Below, in pieces: positions 16,063 through 24,106 of a stretch of DNA of 41,391 nucleotides. Position 1 is the first letter of the stretch. The number at the start of each line of letters is the position of its first letter. The position numbers and the translations under genes were made by a program. The stretch is taken from NCBI GenBank assembly GCA_017628235.1, contig JAGBZM010000037.1, positions 1 through 41,391 on the forward strand, given 5' to 3'. Under the pieces are notes generated by a model, which was not told the DNA's origin, did not search any database, and saw nothing but the letters and a program-made list of their open reading frames with translations. The stretch comes from Lentisphaeria bacterium (lineage in GTDB: Bacteria > Verrucomicrobiota > Lentisphaeria > Victivallales > Victivallaceae).

Positions 16063-17442
16063 TCAGGATATGCGGGGTGAAGAAGATCTGAGTCCCGCCG
16101 ATTTTTCCTTTTTGACTTCGCGGGTCATCCACTTGGAGTTGCGCATGGTCACCCAGCTGTAAGCACAGATCCAGGAGAGAGCTGCCAGATTGAATAATCC
16201 GACCGCAAAAGCCAGAACCGCCTTTGACGGAGATTCCTTTTCCGCATAGAGCAGTGCGGGGATGGTAGCCCAGAGCCAGCAGATGGCGATGGCGTAAGCT
16301 CCCAGCATCGGCAGAGTGTAGGGTTTGAAAATTATCAGCCAGCACAGCACCGGAATGGAGAAAAGCGGCAGCAGCAGCCCCATAAGCTGAAAGAGCAGAT
16401 TCAACTGCAGGGCCGCGATCCGCCAGCTTGTCGGGAAACTCCGGAAAAAGTGACGGCACATCAGCAATCCCTCGCGGACATCTCCTCTGGTCCAGCGGAT
16501 GAGAGTACGGCACAACTGCGGATAATCAGTCGGGACATTGGTCGTGATCTCTGCACTTTTCTGCAGAACCACATGGTAACCGTTACGCAACAGAATGCTG
16601 GTCAACGCCCGGTCTTCACCGATATGCGAAGGCATGCCGCAGAAAGTCTGATTCAACCAGCCGTCCAGATGCGGCAGCAGAGCTGCTTTGCGGAAGCCGC
16701 TGATCGCCCCCGGAGAACAGAGGACCGAACCGATGGTACTTTGACCGCAACGCAGAAAATCGCAGCTGAATACGAAAAAGATATCCAGCATTTTGGGGAT
16801 GAATCCCTGATTGATATTGGCTACCCGCACCGTTCCGGCGGCTCCACCGACCTTTTCATTTGCAAATGGCAGTACCAGATTGCAGATGGTGGATTCTGTA
16901 ACGATGGAATCGCTGTCCACTGTAATGACGATCTCATGTTTTGCTTCATGGAAGCCCAGGTAAAGAGCAGCTTTTTTGCCGCCGTTTTTTTTCAGATTCA
17001 CCGGGCGGATCACTCCGCCGGACTCTCCGGCAACCAGCTTTATCCAGTTCCAGGTGTCATCTTTGGAACCGTCGTTGATCGCAATGATCTCCAGCTTGTC
17101 TGCCGGATAATCGCTTTTCAGAAGACTCCTGAGCGTATCGGCTACCGCACTTCCCTCGTTGTATGCCGGGACGATGACCGTACACCCCGGCAGAGGGCGG
17201 TCATCCGGCCACCGCGAAGCCGGCTTGTAAAAGCAGACCAAAATCGCCTGAAAAAGCATGAATCCTGCGGTCAGAGCTGCCGCCGTCAACCCGAAGTAAA
17301 AGGGCAGTTCATAACCGTGACGCTCCACCAGATCGGTGATCCGGAGCAGCGAGATCCGGTAGCAGAATATCCAGGATACCACCCCGAAACATCCGGTGAA
17401 TGCAGCAATGCCGGATAATTTTTTCCAATCAATTTTTTCCAT
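16063..17442 (-). CDS. Membrane glycosyltransferase family 2 (processive-synthase type)
   Basis: This 459-aa protein has two N-terminal TM helices, a cytosolic GT2 domain and three to four C-terminal TM helices. GT2 motifs visible are VIVPAYNEGSAV, AINDGSKDD, VDSDSI (DxD), GEDRALT and RTLIRWTRGD, the R-x-x-R-W motif of processive beta-glycan synthases such as hyaluronan, chitin and poly-GlcNAc synthases. It probably makes or extends a surface polysaccharide from a UDP-sugar. It has its own promoter candidate and a palindrome upstream. rlmH follows 15 nt later, probably on the same transcript. Confidence 0.88.
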   Translation of the reverse strand: MEKIDWKKLSGIAAFTGCFGVVSWIFCYRISLLRITDLVERHGYELPFYFGLTAAALTAGFMLFQAILVCFYKPASRWPDDRPLPGCTVIVPAYNEGSAVADTLRSLLKSDYPADKLEIIAINDGSKDDTWNWIKLVAGESGGVIRPVNLKKNGGKKAALYLGFHEAKHEIVITVDSDSIVTESTICNLVLPFANEKVGGAAGTVRVANINQGFIPKMLDIFFVFSCDFLRCGQSTIGSVLCSPGAISGFRKAALLPHLDGWLNQTFCGMPSHIGEDRALTSILLRNGYHVVLQKSAEITTNVPTDYPQLCRTLIRWTRGDVREGLLMCRHFFRSFPTSWRIAALQLNLLFQLMGLLLPLFSIPVLCWLIIFKPYTLPMLGAYAIAICWLWATIPALLYAEKESPSKAVLAFAVGLFNLAALSWICAYSWVTMRNSKWMTREVKKEKSAGLRSSSPRIS

Positions 17443-17463
17443 CGGATATCAACCTGAAATTAC

Positions 17464-17486
17464 ATTTTGATACATGTTGTCAAAAT
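17464..17486. promoter_or_regulatory. Inverted repeat in the 5' leader of the GT2 gene, possible operator
   Basis: ATTTTGA and TCAAAAT form perfect seven-base arms around nine bases (TACATGTTG), just downstream of the -10 and about 22 bp before the GT2 start. The position at the expected transcript start fits a repressor site. No protein can be named. Confidence 0.4.
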
Positions 17487-17490
17487 ACAT

Positions 17491-17519
17491 AATATAGCAC
17501 ATCAACAACGTTTTTTCAA
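17491..17519 (-). promoter_or_regulatory. Candidate promoter of GT2-rlmH
   Basis: On the minus strand TTGAAA (17514-17519), a 17-nt spacer, then TATATT (17491-17496). It uses the same sequence form as the rex promoter. Confidence 0.55.
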
Positions 17520-17526
17520 GTTGAGA

Positions 17527-18561
17527 TCAATTGAATACTCTTTCCCGGATAAAGCGGCAAAGCTGTTCAGCGGCAGTTTCCGGCAGATATTTTTCACCGG
17601 AAAGAATGGCTCCGGCAGATAATTTTTCGCGGCATGAAGGATCGTTCAGGGCCGTGATCGCTTCGGCCCATTCTTCATCGCTCTGCACCAGAAAGCCATT
17701 GACATTTCCGGTTATCACCCGGCAGTTTTCTCCTACCGGGGAGGCGATCCCCGGAATTCCGGCACGCAGATAACAGAGCAGTTTATAAGCGGATTTGCCC
17801 CGGGCAAACGGAGTGTCCGGCAACGGCATTATTCCGGCATGGGCGGCGGACAGAGCTTCGGCTTCGGCGGTTTCGGACCAGCGGATGTAACGGCAATTGA
17901 CACCGGACAGAGGGCGGGTCGGATCGCCGCCGACGATCAGCAGTTCAAAGTCGGTTTTTCTGCCGGCCAGCAATAATGCTTCATGCCGCTGCAGAAGAAA
18001 CTGATAAGTTACCGGAGTTCCGGTCCATACCAGAGTCAGTTTTTCCGGCTTGTTTTTGCCCGGTTTGATCGTTTCCGGCGGAACTGTCGGCAGTTTAAGC
18101 AGTTGCGGATTGTATCCGCCGAATTTGCCGGTGAGCAATTCATTGGCAGTGATTATTCCGGCAGCATTGGTGATCAACCGGGGATATTTGTTTTTAAGCA
18201 GAGGTATTCTGGCATAGTGCAGATCTACTGCATCATCGAAATTGAGAATGTAAGGATGTTTTTTCAGAAAAACACTTTCTGCGAAAAAAGGCAGAAACGG
18301 GAGCAATTCGTATTCGATCAGACAGGCTGTCCCCGGCGGCAGTGTGCGCATATCGCGTATCCGGCGGCCGTAGGCTGCGGCGATTTGCTGCCAGTTGCGT
18401 TTTTTCCCGGCGTACAGATTTTCAAGATATCCATCATCAAAAAAGGGGAAGTATGCCACTTCAAATCCGGCTTTTTCCATAAACGGGATAAACTGCCGGA
18501 ACCGCAGGCGGCTGGAAGCTCCCAGTGAATCATATCTGGTAAAAAGTGCGAGTCTGCTCAT
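17527..18561 (-). CDS. Glycosyltransferase, GT-B fold (family 4-like)
   Basis: This 344-aa protein looks like a GT-B enzyme. The N-terminal domain carries SSRLRFRQFIPFMEKAGFEV. The C-terminal nucleotide-sugar domain carries LTLVWTGTPVTY, LLIVGGDP, and a late segment MPLPDTPFARGKSAYKLLCYLRAGIPGIASPVG with the donor-binding Lys and Glu/Gly region typical of GT4. No signal peptide or TM helix is seen, so it works in the cytoplasm or at the membrane face, probably on surface glycans. Its start overlaps the xseA stop by four bases and it ends the long gatB run. Confidence 0.8.
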   Translation of the reverse strand: MSRLALFTRYDSLGASSRLRFRQFIPFMEKAGFEVAYFPFFDDGYLENLYAGKKRNWQQIAAAYGRRIRDMRTLPPGTACLIEYELLPFLPFFAESVFLKKHPYILNFDDAVDLHYARIPLLKNKYPRLITNAAGIITANELLTGKFGGYNPQLLKLPTVPPETIKPGKNKPEKLTLVWTGTPVTYQFLLQRHEALLLAGRKTDFELLIVGGDPTRPLSGVNCRYIRWSETAEAEALSAAHAGIMPLPDTPFARGKSAYKLLCYLRAGIPGIASPVGENCRVITGNVNGFLVQSDEEWAEAITALNDPSCREKLSAGAILSGEKYLPETAAEQLCRFIRERVFN

Positions 18562-19748
18562 AAAGTTTTTACCCCGAGTGTACCGTCTGAAAACCGCAGC
18601 TGCAGTTCAGTTCCCGGCTTTTGGCTGCTGGTGGAGATCACCTCGCTGCCGTCGGCATTCAAGACCATCGCATATCCCCGTTCCAGCTGGCGCATCGGAT
18701 TGAGAGTATTCAGCGCCGTTTGCAGATTTTCCAGTTCCCGGCGGCGGGAAACACAATTCAAGCGCAGGGCTGCAGCGGCGCGCAGTTCGAGTTCATCGAC
18801 CCGCTGCCGGCAGGAATCAAGGGCGCGTTCCGGGGTGTGCCGGGCCAGTCGTCCGGAGAGTTGTTCCAAATGGATACGGCTGTTATTGACAGACATATTC
18901 AGCAAATAGAGCATATCTTTTACGGCCCGTTCCAGGCGGGCGGATATTTCATCGTGCCTGCCGATGACCAATTCGGCGGCGGCAGACGGTGTCGGTACGC
19001 GAAGATCAGCGGCAAAATCGCAGATGGTAAAGTCGATTTCATGGCCGACGGCACTTATTACCGGGATGGTACTGGCGGCAATGGCACGGGCAAGGATCTC
19101 TTCATTGAAGCACCACAGATCCTCCATACTGCCGCCGCCCCGGGTGACAACAATGACATCGGCCAGTTTGGTGCGGTTGAAAAATTTCACTCCGGCAGCC
19201 AGCTGTTCTGCCGCCCCGGCCCCCTGAACCTGAGCCGGGAATATTCTGACTTCCACATTGGGGAATCTCCGGTTGAGGATTTGCAGAAAATCGCGGATCG
19301 CTGCTCCACTCGGACTGCTGACCACCCCGATCCGCCGGGGCAGCAGCGGGATCGTTTTCTTCCGGGCCGGATCGAAAAGGCCTTCTGCTTCCAGTTTGTT
19401 TTTCAGTTGTTCAAAACGCTGCTGCAGTATGCCGATCCCGGCGGGCCGGAGCTTTTTGACATTGAATTGATATTCTCCTCTGGCATCGTAAACCGACAGA
19501 TTGCCCCAAACTTCGACCATAGAACCATTGCCGATCCCCAGTTCCCGGCATTGGGCGGCTCCTCCGAACCAGCAGACCCGGATCTGGCACCGGTCATCTT
19601 TCATCTGGAAATAAACGTGTCCGGATCGGTGGAGCAGCAGAGAACCGACTTCGCCGCCCATCCAGAAAGGCATGAAAGCTCCCTCCAGGGTATCTTTCAC
19701 CGCTTTATTTACTGCGCTTACGCTCCAGATCGGTTCAGACTGATTCAT
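18558..19748 (-). CDS. xseA: Exodeoxyribonuclease VII large subunit
   Basis: This 396-aa protein has the N-terminal OB-fold (GGEVGSLLLHRSGHVYFQMKD, then VEVWGNLSVYDARGEYQF) and the catalytic domain IGVVSSPSGAAIRDFLQIL, VTRGGGSMEDLWCFNEE, ISAVGHEIDFTICDFAADLRVPTPSAAAEL. A coiled-coil region follows at ~265-350. ExoVII degrades single-stranded DNA with the small subunit XseB, which is not in this window. It overlaps the phosphatase stop and the glycosyltransferase start by four bases each. Confidence 0.96.
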   Translation of the reverse strand: MNQSEPIWSVSAVNKAVKDTLEGAFMPFWMGGEVGSLLLHRSGHVYFQMKDDRCQIRVCWFGGAAQCRELGIGNGSMVEVWGNLSVYDARGEYQFNVKKLRPAGIGILQQRFEQLKNKLEAEGLFDPARKKTIPLLPRRIGVVSSPSGAAIRDFLQILNRRFPNVEVRIFPAQVQGAGAAEQLAAGVKFFNRTKLADVIVVTRGGGSMEDLWCFNEEILARAIAASTIPVISAVGHEIDFTICDFAADLRVPTPSAAAELVIGRHDEISARLERAVKDMLYLLNMSVNNSRIHLEQLSGRLARHTPERALDSCRQRVDELELRAAAALRLNCVSRRRELENLQTALNTLNPMRQLERGYAMVLNADGSEVISTSSQKPGTELQLRFSDGTLGVKTL

Positions 19749-21127
19749 TTCTGAAAAACGATCTCCCGGATAAGTCCGGCAATGGAAGTATTTTCCAGAT
19801 CATTCCGGTCAAATTTTTTCTCCCCGCATCCTTTGGCGAATGTGAGAACTTTTATGCCGGTGTGTCCGGTACCTTCCCAAGCCAGACCGTTACGTTTATC
19901 CCGCAGCCGGGCTGCCGCAAAAGCGAGGGTTGATGAGTGGTTTTTTCCGGGCAGATCCGGCAGGGTATCCGGCAGTACATAGTTGTCTTTATTCTTACTC
20001 TTTTTGCGCTGCTGTTTGACAAAGTAGGCAAAATAATTTTTCAATTCATTGCGTTCAGCCGGAGTGATCCTGCCGAGTGAAAGCGTATCGACGATGGTGC
20101 GTTCAAAGAGATCCCAATCGGCTTTCTGCAGATACAGATTGACCAGTTTTTCCTGCAGATCGCTGAGCTGGATCTGCTGATAAAGCAGAGATGTTTCCCC
20201 CGGTACGTAATTGTCCAGAAAATGGAGACCGCCGGTGTTATGATCGGCCGTGACTACGATCAATGTTTCCGTCGGATGTTGTTTCTGAAACTCCAGAGCC
20301 ACCGCAACGGCCCGGTCAAAATCAATGGCGGCCCGGAGCAGCGCGCCGGAGTCATTGGCGTGGGAATAGACATCGGTGAATCCCTCTTCGACCATCAGGA
20401 AAAATCCGCCGGGATTATCCAGCATCTTTACGGCCAGAGCCGTGAAATCTGCCAGAGCCGGGGTTTTGCGCGGTTTACCGGGGAAGTTGCGTTCCATGCG
20501 GTTGATAACGAAATTTTTATCTTCCGGCTTGAGCTGATCCCATTTGCTCCCCTGACAAACCTGATATTTCTGGGCGATCAGGGCGAGGTATTCAGCTTCC
20601 TGCGGCTGATAACGGCTGTCCAGATAAAAGTGAGAAGCTCCGAAAAAGTCAAAGCCGCTGTGATAGAGGTCATGAACGATCAGAGAACGTTCTGAACGGT
20701 TGAAAGTATTGGCATAATGGGCTGAGGGAGTGGCATCATTGATCGGAGAAGTGGAGATGATACCGACTTTGTAACCGTGTTCTTTGAATTCTTTGGAGAT
20801 ACTCTTTACCGGCATCCGGTTTTTATCCAGTCCGATCGCTCCGTTATAGGTTTTCACTCCGCAGGCAATTGCAGTGCCGCTGGCGGCTGAATCAGTGACT
20901 TTGCCCTCAAAATTGAGTGTTCCGGTGCGGCGGGCAAAGGCGAATTGATCCAGTGCCGGACAACCTGCTTCATTTTTCAGCAGTTTATAGTGATTTTCTC
21001 CGAAACCGTCGGCGACAAAGAGGAATACATATTTGACTCCCGAACCGGTGTGGTTCTCTTTGCCGCAAATGGAATTGCAGCCGCAGAAAATAAGTGCCGC
21101 GAATATGAATAATGATAATTTTTTCAT
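19745..21127 (-). CDS. Secreted alkaline phosphatase (PhoA superfamily)
   Basis: This 460-aa protein has an N-terminal signal sequence (KKLSLFIFAALIFCGC); the cysteines make a poor lipobox, so lipoprotein status is uncertain. The two-metal active site is complete: Asp in VADGFGENH, nucleophile Ser in VTDSAASGTA, Glu/Asp/His in MVEEGFTDVYSHAND, Asp-His in VTADHNTGG and His in GTGHTG. It should release phosphate from monoesters outside the cytoplasm. No Pho box was recognised. It sits 21 nt after tsaB within the gatB run, an odd place for a phosphate-scavenging enzyme. Confidence 0.9.
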   Translation of the reverse strand: MKKLSLFIFAALIFCGCNSICGKENHTGSGVKYVFLFVADGFGENHYKLLKNEAGCPALDQFAFARRTGTLNFEGKVTDSAASGTAIACGVKTYNGAIGLDKNRMPVKSISKEFKEHGYKVGIISTSPINDATPSAHYANTFNRSERSLIVHDLYHSGFDFFGASHFYLDSRYQPQEAEYLALIAQKYQVCQGSKWDQLKPEDKNFVINRMERNFPGKPRKTPALADFTALAVKMLDNPGGFFLMVEEGFTDVYSHANDSGALLRAAIDFDRAVAVALEFQKQHPTETLIVVTADHNTGGLHFLDNYVPGETSLLYQQIQLSDLQEKLVNLYLQKADWDLFERTIVDTLSLGRITPAERNELKNYFAYFVKQQRKKSKNKDNYVLPDTLPDLPGKNHSSTLAFAAARLRDKRNGLAWEGTGHTGIKVLTFAKGCGEKKFDRNDLENTSIAGLIREIVFQK

Positions 21128-21148
21128 TTTTTGATCCTTTATTTTTGC

Positions 21149-21790
21149 TTAAACATTCACTGCCGGACGGATATAGCACATCTTGTCGGCATCATTGTCA
21201 AACTCTCCCGGAAAATTGACCAGTGCGGCCGGATCCGGTTCCGGAGTGATAAAACTGATCCGGTTGTCCAGCAGTTTTTGCAGAATCTCTTTTTCCGACT
21301 CAAAAGCGGCCAGTTTCATCGGCTTTTCCGTAAAATATTTTTGGGCAGCCTCGCCGTTGAGGATCAATTCCTCTCCCGTCGGCACAATATATGAACCGGT
21401 TTTTTTTACTCCGAAACAGAGCAATTCTTTGTTCCGGCCGTCATAAAGAATGCCGCCGGATTCATTATCCGCCAGATCCAAAGCGGCGGCCAGAGCCAAT
21501 GCTCCGGGGACACAGCGGAAACGCAGCGACGGATTATTTACCGACCAACCGGCTCCCAGAGCCGCCACCACCCGCAGAAAGGTGAAACTTCCCGGGCCGG
21601 AACCGAATGTCCAGCAGTTGACATCTTTCAGTGTCACCTGACATTGAGCAAGCTCGTTCAGGGCGAACTCCGGCACTTGTGATGCATCGCGCGGATGCAT
21701 GATCTGATATGACTGGCGCAGCAGTTTATCTCCGTCAAAGAGCGCGAATGCCAGTTTTCCCGGTTGCGGGTCAAGAACTCCATGCAGCAT
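21149..21790 (-). CDS. tsaB: tRNA t6A synthesis protein TsaB
   Basis: This 213-aa ASKHA-fold protein is the TsaB partner of TsaD in N6-threonylcarbamoyladenosine formation at A37 of ANN-decoding tRNAs. The family hallmark GSGPGSFTFLRVVAALGAGWS is present (usual GPGSFTGLR), together with an LDP-G-LAFALFDG N-terminus and a final CYIRPAV. It is slightly diverged: Phe replaces the Gly after SFT, and the usual early acidic DTS-type start is LDPQ. It lies 23 nt after lysA. Confidence 0.85.
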   Translation of the reverse strand: MLHGVLDPQPGKLAFALFDGDKLLRQSYQIMHPRDASQVPEFALNELAQCQVTLKDVNCWTFGSGPGSFTFLRVVAALGAGWSVNNPSLRFRCVPGALALAAALDLADNESGGILYDGRNKELLCFGVKKTGSYIVPTGEELILNGEAAQKYFTEKPMKLAAFESEKEILQKLLDNRISFITPEPDPAALVNFPGEFDNDADKMCYIRPAVNV

Positions 21791-21813
21791 TTTTTTTACC
21801 TTTCCCGGAAAAT

Positions 21814-23022
21814 TTATTTCCGTAATATCCCGGCGACCAGCTCTTCATCACTCTGCGCTTTGCGGAAATCGGCAACTTTATTGTCCGCGATAACCACTTC
21901 GGCAGGCATCGGACGCAGGTTGTAAACTGAACCCATTGAATAACAATACGCTCCGGCGTTTTTTACCGCCAAAAGATCATATTCACGTATCTCCGGCAGC
22001 AGCCGTTGTTCAGCAAAACGGTCGCCGGTTTCACAGATATTGCCGCACACATCGTAAAGAGAGGGAATACCGTCCGGGTTGGTGAGATTTTCGATTTTGT
22101 GATATGCTCCGTAAAGCACGGGGCGGATCAACTGGGGAAAACCGGAGTTGCATCCGGCGATCACCCGGGAACGGTTGTGTTTGATGGTGTTGACTTCAAC
22201 GATCAGTGTGCCGCATTCTGCGCTCAAATATTTTCCCGGTTCAAAACGCATCAGCAGCTCTTTGCCGTATTTTTCACAGAAACGATCAAATTTCTCATTG
22301 ATCTTTCTGCCCATATCGACATAATCTATCCGCGTTTCATCATCTTTGTATGGAACTTTGAAACCGCCGCCGAAGTCGAGGAATTCCAATTCGGCAAAGC
22401 GTTCTTTGGTGGCGATTTCCATCAGATTATCCATGCTTTTCAAGACACTTTCGGCATGCTGCAGACCGCTGCCGGTGTGTTCATGCAGGCCGATGATATG
22501 CAAATTGCCGCTTCCGGCGATCCTGGCCGCTTCATCCGCATCGGCAAGCATTATTCCGAATTTTGTCAGGTCCCCGCCGGTCATGGTCATGGCATTATCA
22601 CCGTCGCAGACATCGGGATTGAAGCGCAGACAGATCCGGCTGCCGGGATATTTATCGGCACACTTTTTCAATCTGGACAGAGAACCGATATTGACGGTGA
22701 CGCCGGTTTTCATGACCCGGTCAAATTCGGCATCGGTCATGTTGTTGGCAGTGTAGATTATCCGGTCGGGGGAGAAGCCGAGGGCGAGGGCAAGGGCCAC
22801 TTCTCCTGGGCTGACGGCATCGATCCCGGAACCGGCATCGCGCAAAAGAGTGAGCAGTGCCGGGTTGTAGTTGGCCTTAAGTGCATAATGTATGTGCAGA
22901 CGCCGGCATGGAATGAAAGAAAACAATTCACGGTAACGTTCCAGCATCAAATCCCCGTCATAGACAAACAATGGCGTGCCGTAAGTCCGGGCAAGTTCAA
23001 CAAATTTATCATTGGTGATCAT
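21814..23022 (-). CDS. lysA: Diaminopimelate decarboxylase
   Basis: This 402-aa PLP enzyme of the alanine-racemase-like fold makes lysine from meso-diaminopimelate. Signatures are YALKANYNPALL with the PLP lysine, HEHTGSGLQ, FLDFGGGFKVPY, RFEPGKYLSAECG, DVCGNICETGD and GAYCYSMGSVYNLRPMPAEV. Lysine made here also draws on the peptidoglycan precursor. No lysine riboswitch is possible in the 18-nt gap upstream. Confidence 0.94.
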   Translation of the reverse strand: MITNDKFVELARTYGTPLFVYDGDLMLERYRELFSFIPCRRLHIHYALKANYNPALLTLLRDAGSGIDAVSPGEVALALALGFSPDRIIYTANNMTDAEFDRVMKTGVTVNIGSLSRLKKCADKYPGSRICLRFNPDVCDGDNAMTMTGGDLTKFGIMLADADEAARIAGSGNLHIIGLHEHTGSGLQHAESVLKSMDNLMEIATKERFAELEFLDFGGGFKVPYKDDETRIDYVDMGRKINEKFDRFCEKYGKELLMRFEPGKYLSAECGTLIVEVNTIKHNRSRVIAGCNSGFPQLIRPVLYGAYHKIENLTNPDGIPSLYDVCGNICETGDRFAEQRLLPEIREYDLLAVKNAGAYCYSMGSVYNLRPMPAEVVIADNKVADFRKAQSDEELVAGILRK

Positions 23023-23040
23023 AATTCCACTCTCCTGTAA

Positions 23041-23460
23041 TTATCGTCCCGGCAGCGATTTGTCCGGACGGATGCCCCGTTCTCTTTCCGGGATGAATGA
23101 TGTTGCAAAAGAACACTTCGGAATGATTTCCCCGGTCAGATCCTCATCGTAACGGAATTCCAGCAATCTCTCTCCAGTTCGCCAGGAAACAGTGGCTGTG
23201 CCGAAACGGTCACCCCGGTATTGGACACGGACACTTGGCTCATTACGCATGGCGTAACGGTACTCCTGACGGGTGATCAGCTCTTTTTTCAGATTCTCCT
23301 GCAGTGCCGCACGGGATATCACGACCAGATGATTGATCTGGCTTTTGCTCAGAGCCTGGTACTCCACTCCATCGACAATGACCGTTGAAGTACACCCGGT
23401 AAGCAGCAGCACAGCTCCAAACATCACTCCCAGCATCACCGGAAATACAGATAATTTCAT
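23041..23460 (-). CDS. Putative lipoprotein, unknown function
   Basis: I do not recognise this 139-aa protein. It begins MKLSVFPVMLGVMFGAVLLLTGC, a signal peptide with a good lipobox LLTGC, so it should be lipid-anchored at Cys23. The rest is a small mixed alpha/beta domain with many charged residues. Family unknown. It sits between recO-like and lysA with gaps of 25 and 18 nt. Confidence 0.65.
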   Translation of the reverse strand: MKLSVFPVMLGVMFGAVLLLTGCTSTVIVDGVEYQALSKSQINHLVVISRAALQENLKKELITRQEYRYAMRNEPSVRVQYRGDRFGTATVSWRTGERLLEFRYDEDLTGEIIPKCSFATSFIPERERGIRPDKSLPGR

Positions 23461-23485
23461 AATATTTTTGTCCTTTGCTGTAAAA

Positions 23486-24103
23486 CTATTTCTTCAGTTG
23501 ATGAAACGCGATGAGTTCATTGAGCCAGTTATTCAATTTGTCCCAGTAATTATCCGGACATTCCGGCAGCGGAGAGTTGTCCACGCCGGAGGCTACGAGA
23601 TTTTCCAGAAATTCATTCTGTTCCGGTGAAACTGCTTCCGGCAGCATTCCGTTTTCGTAGAGGAAGGCACTTTTCAATACTACCGAACACTGGATAAGCG
23701 ACCAGTCCGGATGACCGTTGTCCAATCCGGCCAGATTGCTCAATACTGAACGCAGAGCTTCGTAGGAGTGCAGCTGCACATCACCCGGCGGCATGTTGTT
23801 GAGCAGAAAAGCTCCTATTTTACCCGCCATCCGGTAGTTGCGCGGATTTTCCGCCAGCGCGGAAAAATCCAGCAGCGTCTCCATTTTTCTGGCAGTGAAA
23901 AGTTCTTTGCCGGTGCCGTCATCCTCAAATTCCACTTCAACTTCACGGAAAATGTCCGCTTGCGGGGCGGATTTGCTCAAGGATTGGCCGCCGAAAAGGA
24001 TAAAGCTCACTCTGCCGTAATCGGGGCTGACTCCCCGCAACAGCAATCCGGCTTCCTTGTACGGACGTTTTTCCAGAATGATGAACGGGCCGGAAATTAT
24101 CAC
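23486..24103 (-). CDS. recO: RecO-like DNA repair protein (diverged)
   Basis: This 205-aa protein resembles RecO at its N-terminal OB-fold: FIILEKRPYKEAGLLLRGVSPDYGRVSFILFGGQS fits the RecO pattern of Y-E-lL-lltpe-G-v-fvakG (given here in part only as YKEAGLLLRG and YGRVSFILFGG). The helical remainder (ALAENPRNYRMAGKIGAFL) fits loosely. It is shorter than usual (~240 aa) and lacks the C4 zinc motif. RecO helps load RecA with RecR. It lies three bases after gatB. The assignment is moderate; an unrelated OB-fold protein is possible. Confidence 0.5.
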   Translation of the reverse strand: MIISGPFIILEKRPYKEAGLLLRGVSPDYGRVSFILFGGQSLSKSAPQADIFREVEVEFEDDGTGKELFTARKMETLLDFSALAENPRNYRMAGKIGAFLLNNMPPGDVQLHSYEALRSVLSNLAGLDNGHPDWSLIQCSVVLKSAFLYENGMLPEAVSPEQNEFLENLVASGVDNSPLPECPDNYWDKLNNWLNELIAFHQLKK

Positions 24104-24106
24104 CGC

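Noticed and set aside
22006-23040. 344-codon plus-strand ORF opposite lysA
   Set aside because: Antisense to a gene with complete PLP-decarboxylase motifs.
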